From: Pustulibacterium marinum
GTDB taxonomy: Bacteria > Bacteroidota > Bacteroidia > Flavobacteriales > Flavobacteriaceae
DNA: 64,000 nucleotides
Reading direction: 5' to 3'
Assembly: GCF_900116665.1 (NCBI RefSeq)
Contig: NZ_FPBK01000001.1
Span: forward strand, 558,001-622,000
Shown here: positions 15,821-23,635 of the stretch, in pieces
Layout of the letters: each line of letters begins with the position of its first letter
How positions within the stretch are numbered: position 1 is the stretch's first letter
Position numbers and translations under genes: made by a program
The notes under the pieces: model-generated
What the model was told of the DNA's origin: nothing
Databases searched by the model: none
What the model saw: only the letters and a program-made list of their open reading frames with translations

Positions 15821-17128
15821 ATGAGAAATAAGAGCCTTTTAGTTTTAGTTCTTCTGCTGATAACTTTACAAAGTTATGCACAAGATACATTATTGATTTC
15901 GCAGGCTACGATCACCGAAAAAATACAATCGGGGAACACACAACTTCTAATTAAACAACAAGAATACGAAGCCGCGAAAGGAGATCATCAACAATCCAAT
16001 GCTGTTTGGTTGCCATCGGTATCGGTATCGCACACCGCTATGTTTACTACCAATCCATTAATGGCATTTGGATCTAAATTGAATCAGGAAATCTTAACAC
16101 AATCCGATTTTAATCCGGCATTGTTGAATGATCCCGATCAAACTAAAAACTTTGCTACTAAGATCGAAGTGTTGCAACCTATTATCAATGTAGACGGAAT
16201 GTACGGTCGTCAAGCTGCTAAAGCCAAAATGGATGCGTTTGCGTTACAAGCCGAACGAACCCAAGAGTATTTAGAGTTCGAAGCCGTGAAAGCCTATATG
16301 CAGTTGCAATTGGCCTACAAAGCCGTAGCAGTCTTAGAGGAAGCACAACAAACGGTAAATGCCAATCTGAAGTTGATCAATGATTATAACAATCAAGGTT
16401 TGGTGCAAGTAACCGATGTGCTTTCGGTAAAAGTACGTGCCAAAGAAGTGCAAAACCAATTGCAATACGCCAAGAGTAATGTGCAAAATGCATCGGATTA
16501 TTTGTCTTATTTAATGGGTGAAGCAACGAATGTAATCTACAAACCTGAGACAATGATTGAAGGAACGGTGACGTTTTTTGATGCGAACACTTCACTTTCA
16601 GAAAATAGAAAGGATATTCAGGCAATGGATTTGTCAACAGAAGCTTATAAGAGCATGATGAAATCTGGTAAAACTGGAATGTTACCACGTTTGAATGCTT
16701 TTGGGAGTTATGAATTATACGATGATCATTTGTTTCAAACCGGAGCTCAAGGTTATACCGTAGGGGCGCAATTATCTTGGGATGTTTTTGACGGATATAA
16801 AACCCTTGGGAAGTCTAAAAAAGCCAAAGCAGAATATGAAAAGGCAGTTTTAGAAACGGAAGCATACAAAGCGAAAAGTCAATTGGAATTGAACAAGGTC
16901 AATCGCCAATTACAAGATGCAGAAAACCAAGTGCAACTAGCCAAACAATCTTGGGAAGAAAGCACAGAAGCTTACAGAATTCTTCACAATCGTTTTGAAG
17001 AAGGACTAGAAAAAACAACCGATTTGTTGCATACCGAAACCCAAATGATTCAGAAAGAATTAGCGTATCTACAAGCCGTTTTTGAATACAATACCACCAA
17101 AGCATACATTCAATTTTTAACGAAATAA
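15821..17128 (+). CDS. TolC family outer-membrane efflux protein
   Basis: A 435-residue outer-membrane channel of a tripartite pump, with signal peptide ending SYAQ (residue 21). The body shows the TolC duplicated long-helix architecture: heptad-rich helices around 150-230 and 325-430, with alternating beta segments (KLNQEILTQSDFNP; QGYTVGAQLSWDVFDGYK). It is the first gene of an operon with the adaptor (4-nt gap) and RND permease, so the three form one export machine. The upstream Crp/Fnr-type promoter ties it to the sulfur module. Confidence 0.92.
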   Translation: MRNKSLLVLVLLLITLQSYAQDTLLISQATITEKIQSGNTQLLIKQQEYEAAKGDHQQSNAVWLPSVSVSHTAMFTTNPLMAFGSKLNQEILTQSDFNPALLNDPDQTKNFATKIEVLQPIINVDGMYGRQAAKAKMDAFALQAERTQEYLEFEAVKAYMQLQLAYKAVAVLEEAQQTVNANLKLINDYNNQGLVQVTDVLSVKVRAKEVQNQLQYAKSNVQNASDYLSYLMGEATNVIYKPETMIEGTVTFFDANTSLSENRKDIQAMDLSTEAYKSMMKSGKTGMLPRLNAFGSYELYDDHLFQTGAQGYTVGAQLSWDVFDGYKTLGKSKKAKAEYEKAVLETEAYKAKSQLELNKVNRQLQDAENQVQLAKQSWEESTEAYRILHNRFEEGLEKTTDLLHTETQMIQKELAYLQAVFEYNTTKAYIQFLTK

Positions 17129-17132
17129 CAAG

Positions 17133-18263
17133 ATGAAACAGTTTTATAGAATCCTTTTAGCCATAGCAATGTTACAATTAACAAGTTGTGGCGATGATAA
17201 AAAGCCAGTTGAAAATACACCGGCGAGTCCAATTGCAGTGACGGTAGCCACCACTGAAGGAGCTAGTAATAGCAATTACATAACCGCTAGTGGTAAGGTA
17301 GAAGCCGCCCAAAGTGCTAATTTAAGTACTCGTATGATGGGCTATGTCAATAGCGTGAACGTAAAAGTAGGTGACCAAGTGCAAAAAGGACAGTTACTAG
17401 TAGCGATTAACAACAGCGATTTACAAGCCAAAAAAGCGCAAGCCGAAGCTGGTGTAGTACAAGCACAAGCCGGATTTGACAATGCAAAAAAAGATTATGA
17501 GCGTTTCAAAGCCTTGTTTGCAGAGAACAGTGCATCTCAAAAGGAGTTAGATAATATGACATCTCGTTACGAAGTTGCCCAAGCACAATTGAACGCTGCC
17601 AAGCAAATGAAGAACGAAGTGCAAGCGCAATTTAAGTATGTGAATATTACTGCACCGTTTGCCGGAGTGGTGACCAACAAATTTGTAAAAGAAGGCGATA
17701 TGGCAAACCCAGGAATGCCGTTGGTAAGTGTAGAAGCTCCTTCAAAATTACAAGTGACGGCAGGCGTGCCGGAATCTCAAATTGATCAGATTACAGCTGG
17801 GATGAAAGTAGCCGTGTTGGTAAAGTCTATCAACAAATCGGTTGCAGGGATTGTTTCAGAAGTGAGTCCGTCTGCTAGCAATACTGGGGGTCAGTTTTTG
17901 GTGAAAATTGATTTGAATACGGAAGATGAAAATGTACTTTCCGGGATGTACACTACGGTGCAATTTCCGGTAGCAACTGCTCAAAAAAATGCAACAACAG
18001 TGTATGTGCCAACCAATGCTTTGGTACACCGCGGACAATTAACCGGAATTTACACGGTAAGCGAAAAGAACACCGCTATTTTACGTTGGGTGCGTTTAGG
18101 AGAAACCTTTGGAGATAAAGTGGCTGTACTATCTGGATTAACAACTGGTGAAGCCTATATTCTCAATGCAGAAGGAAAATTATATAACGGAGTTCCATTA
18201 AGCCCATCCTCAATCCTTCCCCAAGGGAAAGAAGCACAAACCCATAAAACGAGTATTAACTAA
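17133..18263 (+). CDS. RND efflux periplasmic adaptor (membrane fusion lipoprotein)
   Basis: A 376-residue periplasmic adaptor, lipoprotein with lipobox LTSC (C19). Domain order: barrel-sandwich/lipoyl half (about 55-90, MGYVNSVNVKVGDQVQKGQ), alpha-hairpin coiled-coil (about 90-155), second lipoyl half (FKYVNITAPFAGVVT), beta-barrel (about 190-260) and membrane-proximal domain. The last 20 codons overlap a hairpin repeat (CTTCCCCAAGGGAAA), and the C-terminus there looks like add-on sequence. It links the TolC protein upstream to the permease downstream. Confidence 0.92.
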   Translation: MKQFYRILLAIAMLQLTSCGDDKKPVENTPASPIAVTVATTEGASNSNYITASGKVEAAQSANLSTRMMGYVNSVNVKVGDQVQKGQLLVAINNSDLQAKKAQAEAGVVQAQAGFDNAKKDYERFKALFAENSASQKELDNMTSRYEVAQAQLNAAKQMKNEVQAQFKYVNITAPFAGVVTNKFVKEGDMANPGMPLVSVEAPSKLQVTAGVPESQIDQITAGMKVAVLVKSINKSVAGIVSEVSPSASNTGGQFLVKIDLNTEDENVLSGMYTTVQFPVATAQKNATTVYVPTNALVHRGQLTGIYTVSEKNTAILRWVRLGETFGDKVAVLSGLTTGEAYILNAEGKLYNGVPLSPSSILPQGKEAQTHKTSIN

Positions 18264-18299
18264 AAAACGTCCTGATACAATTTTTTCCCTTTGGGGAAA
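18216..18299. repeat. Paired CCCC-AA-GGG hairpins at the adaptor/RND junction
   Basis: CTTCCCCAAGGGAAA (18216-18230), inside the 3' end of the adaptor gene, and TTTCCCTTTGGGGAAA (18284-18299), in the 55-nt gap before the permease, are near-perfect inverted copies (one extra T). Each also folds on itself. They look like a small mobile-type palindromic repeat or an intra-operon processing site. Confidence 0.7.
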
Positions 18300-18318
18300 T
18301 AAAAAGGGGATTACAATT

Positions 18319-21300
18319 ATGAAAGAAGGTTTAGCAGGTAAAATAGCCAAAGGCTTTATGACATCGAAGCTTACCGTACTCTTGATGATCGTTTTTATGG
18401 TGATCGGAGTGTACAGTTCGTTTTTGATTCCGCGTGAAGAAGAGCCGCAAATAGATGTGCCCATGGCCGATATCTTTGTAGGATATCCAGGGGCAAGTCC
18501 AACAGAAGTTGAGTCGAGAGCCATCAAACCCTTAGAGAAATTAATTTCGAATATTCCGGGTGTAGAGTATGTGTATTCTACCTCGATGAAAGAGCAGGGA
18601 ATGGTGATTGTTCAGTTTTATGTGGGCGAAGATATAGAGCGTTCGTTTGTAAAATTATACAATGAGATTTACAAACACATGGACGAAATGCCGCAAGGCG
18701 TAACCATGCCGTTGGTAAAAACCAGAGCGATTGACGATGTACCGATGTTGGGGATTACGCTTTGGAGCGAAAACTACAGCGATTACCAATTAAAACAAAT
18801 AGCAGAAGAGCTAGATGAAGAAATCAAGGAAGTGAACGATGTTGCGGTAACGCAGGTGATTGGAGGAAGAAATCGTCAGCTTCGTGTAATTGTAGACAAA
18901 GCGAAGTTAGCAGAAAGCGGACTTGATTTTCTATCGGTTTCTGAAATGATCAAAGCCAATAACCAGCAAATGAGTGCCGGGAGTTTTACGAAGAACGATA
19001 CGGAGTTTTTGGTAAACACCGGAAAGTTTTTAGAGTCGGCTACCGATGTTGAAAACTTAGTGGTTGGTGTCAATCAAAATCAACCAGTCTATCTAAAGCA
19101 AGTGGCTACGGTAGTTGACGGACCAGAATTACCAAAAGAATATGTTTCGTTAGGATTTGGTCAGGCGAGTGAAAAAGCGGGCGATTTCCGTTCGGAATAT
19201 CCTGCGGTAACCATTTCGGTTGCCAAAAGAAAAGGAGCCGATGCCATGAAAATTTCTGATGTGATTCTTGCAAAAGTTGAGCATTTAGAAAAAACATTAA
19301 TTCCAGATGATGTTCATGTAGAAGTAACACGTAACTACGGTGAAACAGCTTCTCAAAAAGTATCCGAATTGTTAATGCACTTAATCGGTGCCATTGTAGC
19401 GGTAACTTTTGTAGTAATGCTAGCTATGGGCTGGAGAGGTGGTTTGGTCGTATTTTTATCAGTGCCAATTACTTTTGCTTTAACCTTGTTAAGTTACTAC
19501 ATGCTCGATTATACACTGAACCGAATTACCTTATTTGCCTTGGTATTTGTAACCGGTATTGTGGTAGATGATTCCATTATCATTGCCGAAAACATGCACC
19601 GCCACTTTAAAATGAAGCGACTGCCGTTTAAGCAAGCAGCCTTGTATGCAATTAACGAAGTAGGAAACCCAACCATTTTGGCAACTTTCACGGTGATTGC
19701 ATCGGTATTGCCAATGGCATTTGTAAGTGGATTGATGGGGCCATACATGTCGCCAATGCCAATTGGAGCATCTATCGCCATGTTGTTGTCGTTGTTCGTA
19801 GCATTGACTATCACACCGTATTTAGGATACATCTTTTTAAGAGAAAAAGAGAAAAAAGGTGGCGAAGCAAAAGAGCCTAAGAAAATGGAGGATACCTGGA
19901 TTTATAAAATGTATGCCAAGTTTGAAACGCCTTTAATTGAAAGTCCAAAGAAACGTTGGTTATTTTTAGGAATCACTTTTGCCATGTTGATTGGTTCTGT
20001 GGGGATGTTCTTTACCAAATCGGTTGCTGTAAAAATGTTGCCTTTTGATAATAAGAATGAATTTCAGGTGGTGATAGATATGCCGGAAGGAACTACGTTG
20101 GAAAGGACTGAAGTGGTTGCCAAAGAGATTTCGCAATACATTGCCAGCAGACCAGAAGTGGTGAATTACCAAAGTTATGTGGGTACGGCATCGCCAATTA
20201 CTTTTAACGGATTGGTACGTCATTACGATATGAGAACTGGTGGAAGTGTAGCAGATATTCAGGTGAATTTAACTGATAAGCACGACCGTGACGAACAAAG
20301 TCATGATATTGCCAAAGTATTCCGTCCGGAAATTCAAAAGATCGCCAAAAAATACAATGCGAATGTAAAAATTGTAGAAGTACCACCAGGACCTCCGGTA
20401 TTGTCTACCATTGTTGCAGAAGTGTACGGACCTGATTATGACGAGCAAATTAAAGTAGCTGCTGCGGTAGATAGTATTCTGAATACTACAGCAGATGTTG
20501 TGGATGTAGATTGGCGAGTGGAAGATCCTCAAACCGAATATGATTTTGTAGTAGACAAAGAGAAAGCCATGTTGTACGGTATTGCACCGCAGCAAGTAGT
20601 GTACACCATGAATATGGCTTTGGGAGAAAGACCCGTAACGCAATTGTACGATGAAAATTCAGTGAAGCAAGTAGGTGTAGTCTTGGCGTTGGATGAGAAA
20701 GAAAAATCGAATTTGAATGATATTCTTCAGTTAAAAATCAAATCGCAACAAGGACAAATGATTCCTGTAACCGATTTGGTAGCAGTGAAAGAACATACGT
20801 TAGCCAAAAGTATTTACCGTAAAAATCAAAAACGCGTAGTGTACGTGATGGCAGATATGGCTGGAGAGTTGGAAAGTCCTGTGTATGCAATTTTAGGAAT
20901 GTCGGATAAACTACAACAAATCAAACTGCCAGAAGGTTATCAAATGGATGAGTTGTACATTCAGCAACCAGAATTTCAAGATAACTACACTGTGAAGTGG
21001 GATGGTGAATGGCAAATTACGTTAGAAGTATTCCGCGATTTAGGAATTGCATTCTTGGGTGTGATTGTCATCATCTATATGTTGATTGTGGGTTGGTTCC
21101 AAAACTTTAAAGCACCTGTTGTCATGATGGTAGCCATTCCGTTATCTATGGTTGGTATTGTTGTAGGTCACTGGTTATTGGGAGCTTTCTTTACCGCAAC
21201 GTCTTTCATCGGAATGATTGCTCTTGCCGGAATTATGGTACGGAATTCGGTATTGCTTATCGACTTTGTCAACTTAAGAGTAGCTGAAGGAATTCCTTTA

Positions 21301-21513
21301 AAACAAGCCGTGATAGAAGCTGGAGCGGTACGTACAACCCCAATTTTATTAACAGCCGGTACGGTAGTGATTGGAGCCTTCGTAATCCTATTCGATCCAA
21401 TTTTCCAAGGATTAGCTATTTCATTAATGGGCGGAACGATAGCTTCTACAGTGTTAACCCTATTGGTTGTGCCATTAGTGTATTATTTAATAGAACGTAA
21501 AAACCACAAGTAA
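18319..21513 (+). CDS. RND family efflux permease
   Basis: A 1064-residue inner-membrane proton-driven transporter with the full RND plan: TM1 at 18-35, porter domain, TM2-6 (about 345-510), TM7 (about 550), second porter domain and TM8-12 (about 910-1055). TM4 carries GIVVDDSIIIAEN with the proton-relay aspartate pair. The N-terminal PREEEPQIDVPMADIFVGYPG places it in the uncharacterised RND branch often annotated only as efflux permease, distinct from AcrB (drug) and CusA (metal). It is followed 1 nt later by a PII-like gene and then DUF2892 and YeeE genes, which points to a sulfur-related substrate (inference). Confidence 0.93.
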   Translation: MKEGLAGKIAKGFMTSKLTVLLMIVFMVIGVYSSFLIPREEEPQIDVPMADIFVGYPGASPTEVESRAIKPLEKLISNIPGVEYVYSTSMKEQGMVIVQFYVGEDIERSFVKLYNEIYKHMDEMPQGVTMPLVKTRAIDDVPMLGITLWSENYSDYQLKQIAEELDEEIKEVNDVAVTQVIGGRNRQLRVIVDKAKLAESGLDFLSVSEMIKANNQQMSAGSFTKNDTEFLVNTGKFLESATDVENLVVGVNQNQPVYLKQVATVVDGPELPKEYVSLGFGQASEKAGDFRSEYPAVTISVAKRKGADAMKISDVILAKVEHLEKTLIPDDVHVEVTRNYGETASQKVSELLMHLIGAIVAVTFVVMLAMGWRGGLVVFLSVPITFALTLLSYYMLDYTLNRITLFALVFVTGIVVDDSIIIAENMHRHFKMKRLPFKQAALYAINEVGNPTILATFTVIASVLPMAFVSGLMGPYMSPMPIGASIAMLLSLFVALTITPYLGYIFLREKEKKGGEAKEPKKMEDTWIYKMYAKFETPLIESPKKRWLFLGITFAMLIGSVGMFFTKSVAVKMLPFDNKNEFQVVIDMPEGTTLERTEVVAKEISQYIASRPEVVNYQSYVGTASPITFNGLVRHYDMRTGGSVADIQVNLTDKHDRDEQSHDIAKVFRPEIQKIAKKYNANVKIVEVPPGPPVLSTIVAEVYGPDYDEQIKVAAAVDSILNTTADVVDVDWRVEDPQTEYDFVVDKEKAMLYGIAPQQVVYTMNMALGERPVTQLYDENSVKQVGVVLALDEKEKSNLNDILQLKIKSQQGQMIPVTDLVAVKEHTLAKSIYRKNQKRVVYVMADMAGELESPVYAILGMSDKLQQIKLPEGYQMDELYIQQPEFQDNYTVKWDGEWQITLEVFRDLGIAFLGVIVIIYMLIVGWFQNFKAPVVMMVAIPLSMVGIVVGHWLLGAFFTATSFIGMIALAGIMVRNSVLLIDFVNLRVAEGIPLKQAVIEAGAVRTTPILLTAGTVVIGAFVILFDPIFQGLAISLMGGTIASTVLTLLVVPLVYYLIERKNHK

Positions 21514-21514
21514 G

Positions 21515-21835
21515 ATGATGAAATTAGTCATAATAACAGCCATTACGGAATTCTCGACAGACATCAAGTTGATCTTGAAAAAAGCCGGAGTGCAAGCCTT
21601 TTCTTGTCAGAACGTAACAGGATATAAAGATGTTTCCAATAGTGATATCGAAGGAAACTGGTTTGCGGGTGAAATGATTGCTAACGATTCTATCATGTGT
21701 TATGCGTTTGCTTATGAAAGTCAAATTGAACAGTTGATGAACATGATAGATGATTTCAACGCATCACAAGATTTTATCACCAAAGTACATGCTGTACAAG
21801 TACCTATTGAAAAAACAAATACACTAAACTCATGA
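21515..21835 (+). CDS. PII-like / DUF3240-like small protein
   Basis: A 106-residue soluble protein with a ferredoxin-like beta-alpha-beta-beta-alpha-beta pattern: KLVIITAITEF, a helix, FSCQNVTGYKD, then a central beta-hairpin ending IMCYAFAYESQIEQLMNMID. DUF3240-type PII-like proteins sit at the end of RND operons and may sense a ligand to tune the pump. C31 and C65 are its only cysteines. It starts 1 nt after the permease stop and overlaps the next gene by 4 nt (ATGA), so it is translationally coupled on both sides. Family assignment is by fold pattern and context. Confidence 0.65.
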   Translation: MMKLVIITAITEFSTDIKLILKKAGVQAFSCQNVTGYKDVSNSDIEGNWFAGEMIANDSIMCYAFAYESQIEQLMNMIDDFNASQDFITKVHAVQVPIEKTNTLNS

Positions 21836-22020
21836 AAAATAGAATTGTTAGAGGAATAGCAGGAACATTTATACTACTCAGTCTTATCCTAGCTATCTAT
21901 GTAAATATAAACTGGTTGTGGTTTACCGCATTTGTGGGGGTAAATCTATTGCAATCATCGTTAACCAAATGGTGTTTGATGGATGACATTCTTGCTAAAG
22001 TTTTCAAAATAAAAGACTAA
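21832..22020 (+). CDS. DUF2892 membrane protein
   Basis: A 62-residue protein with two membrane helices (about 6-24 and 28-45) in the DUF2892 / YgaP membrane-domain pattern: RIVRGIAGTFILLSLILAI then a conserved C48 in TKWCLMDDIL. DUF2892 modules are fused to or encoded beside rhodaneses and sulfide-handling proteins. Its ATG overlaps the stop of the PII-like gene (ATGA). Confidence 0.82.
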   Translation: MKNRIVRGIAGTFILLSLILAIYVNINWLWFTAFVGVNLLQSSLTKWCLMDDILAKVFKIKD

Positions 22021-22047
22021 AAGGCAGGTTTGTCACAAACAGGATTT

Positions 22048-22097
22048 CCATACCTAAATTTATCCGTGTATTTTTGCGGCTTAAATTTTAGGTATGG
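22048..22097. promoter_or_regulatory. Promoter and inverted repeat covering the start of the first YeeE gene
   Basis: CCATACCTAAA (22048-22058) and TTTAGGTATGG (22087-22097) are perfect 11-bp inverted arms. A perfect -7 box TATTTTTG (22069-22076) lies between them, and the right arm contains the ATG at 22094. A separate small palindrome TTTGTCACAAA is at 22029-22039. This looks like an internal promoter with an operator, or a start-codon-sequestering element. Confidence 0.6.
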
Positions 22098-22648
22098 ATT
22101 TTCTTTTTAAACCTTGGCCTTGGTATATCTCAGGCTTTTTAATTGCATTAACCATGTTTGTGTTATTGCTGCTTGGAAAAAAATTCGGAATGTCTTCCAA
22201 CCTTAGAACCATGTGTACAATTTGTGGTGCAGGAAAAAAGACTTCTTTTTTTAATTTCGATTGGAAAGCAGATAGTTGGAATTTAATTGTAGTGCTTGGC
22301 GCTGTGATTGGCGGTTATATTGGAGCTCACTTTCTTTCAGACGGAAGTATGCCCGATATTAGCGAAGCAACTCGTGCTTCTTTAGACAGTTTAGGAATTT
22401 CAGAAAACAACGCTTATTTACCACAAGAGTTGTTCAGTCTAGATAATGTAATGAACCTGAAAACTATTGCCATTCTTTTAGGAGGTGGTTTGTTAATTGG
22501 TTTTGGTACGCGTTACGCCGGTGGTTGTACTTCTGGTCATGCCATTTCTGGTTTGAGTAACCTGCAATTACCTTCTTTAATTGCGGTAATAGGCTTTTTT
22601 ATTGGCGGATTGATAATGGTGCATTTGTTATACCCATTAATTTTTTAG
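22094..22648 (+). CDS. YeeE/YedE family half-transporter (thiosulfate/sulfur-compound transport), first half
   Basis: A 184-residue inner-membrane protein of the YeeE/YedE (DUF395) family, whose full-length member TsuA imports thiosulfate. The key motif GTRYAGGCTSGHAISGLS is present with C145 as the substrate-relaying cysteine; an additional CTIC pair (C41, C44) lies near the first helix. In this organism the transporter is split in two genes, the second following 3 nt later. Such pairs are found in BigR-controlled sulfide operons. It is downstream of the RND operon but has its own promoter-like sequence overlapping its start. Confidence 0.88.
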   Translation: MDFLFKPWPWYISGFLIALTMFVLLLLGKKFGMSSNLRTMCTICGAGKKTSFFNFDWKADSWNLIVVLGAVIGGYIGAHFLSDGSMPDISEATRASLDSLGISENNAYLPQELFSLDNVMNLKTIAILLGGGLLIGFGTRYAGGCTSGHAISGLSNLQLPSLIAVIGFFIGGLIMVHLLYPLIF

Positions 22649-22651
22649 AGG

Positions 22652-23065
22652 ATGAAGAGAATCGTATTGTTAATCATAGGAATTGTTTTTGGAATTATCA
22701 TGTACAAGTCTGAAGCTGCTTCTTGGTTCAGAATATATGAAATGTTCCGTTTCGAAAGTATTCATATGTACGGAATCATGGGAGTAGCCGTGGGATTTGG
22801 AATTCTATTTGTGCAACTCATCAAGCGTTTCAATATCAAATCGGTAGACGGTGAGCCTATCAAAATAGCTCCAAAAGAAAAATCATTTACGCGTTATATG
22901 GTAGGCGGAATCATTTTTGGATTGGGTTGGGCGCTGGTTGGTGCTTGTCCTGGGCCTATTTTTGTAATGATAGGCGCAGGTTTTGTTCCAATGCTTATTG
23001 TTTTTATCGGTGCTTTAATAGGTACTTATATTTACGGAGTATTACGCGATAAACTACCTCATTAA
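22652..23065 (+). CDS. YeeE/YedE family half-transporter, second half
   Basis: A 137-residue inner-membrane protein with four helices, matching the C-terminal half of YeeE/YedE (DUF6691 type). The signature GLGWALVGACPGP carries C99, equivalent to the second relay cysteine of TsuA. It begins 3 nt after the first half and converges with the DUF456 gene, overlapping its stop by 4 nt. The two halves should assemble into one sulfur-compound channel. Confidence 0.88.
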   Translation: MKRIVLLIIGIVFGIIMYKSEAASWFRIYEMFRFESIHMYGIMGVAVGFGILFVQLIKRFNIKSVDGEPIKIAPKEKSFTRYMVGGIIFGLGWALVGACPGPIFVMIGAGFVPMLIVFIGALIGTYIYGVLRDKLPH

Positions 23066-23559
23066 AATAATTGTTCTTTGTAATCCCACACTACTTTGAT
23101 GAAAATTCCAAGGTAAACAGCGGTGATGACAAATTGTATAAACGTAGAAGCCAGAAAGCCCATGAATGAACCCCATGCGGCTTTCAGTGCCTTACTGGGA
23201 GTTGCTTTTCCAATCAATTCACCTACAAAAGCACCCAAAAATGGACCAATAATCACTCCAAACGGAATAGGCGCTAAAAGCCCAACAATAAGCCCTACAG
23301 TAGTTCCAAAAACACCCCATTTGGTTCCACCATATTTTTTAGTTCCGTAGGAAGGAATTACGTAATCTAAAACGGTAATGAGTACCACTATTGCAAACGT
23401 AATACTCAACACCCACCAATTGGTTTCAATGGTTTTGGTAAGGTACATCAATAACAGTCCAACCCAACTTAATCCCGGTCCGGGTAACACAGGGAGTACG
23501 CTTCCCAAGATTCCCATAAATAAACATCCTGCTGCAAGAAGTAATAGTATTAAATCCAT
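23062..23559 (-). CDS. DUF456 family membrane protein
   Basis: A 165-residue protein with about five membrane helices, matching DUF456 by GSVLPVLPGPGLSWVGLLL, YGTKKYGGTKWGVFG and PFLGAFVGELI. The glycine-rich GxxxG helices recall glycine-zipper membrane proteins. Function unknown. It is transcribed divergently from the MscS gene and converges with the YeeE pair. Confidence 0.85.
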   Translation of the reverse strand: MDLILLLLAAGCLFMGILGSVLPVLPGPGLSWVGLLLMYLTKTIETNWWVLSITFAIVVLITVLDYVIPSYGTKKYGGTKWGVFGTTVGLIVGLLAPIPFGVIIGPFLGAFVGELIGKATPSKALKAAWGSFMGFLASTFIQFVITAVYLGIFIKVVWDYKEQLF

Positions 23560-23635
23560 TCAAATATGTATATTGGCTGTAGAATTCAGAATCTTCGTAA
23601 ATTTAGAAGATGCCAAACCAAATTTCAATAATTAT

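Noticed and set aside
23378-23635. Upstream extension of the MscS reading frame by 86 codons
   Set aside because: It overlaps the divergent DUF456 gene, and ATG 23636 gives a standard signal peptide.
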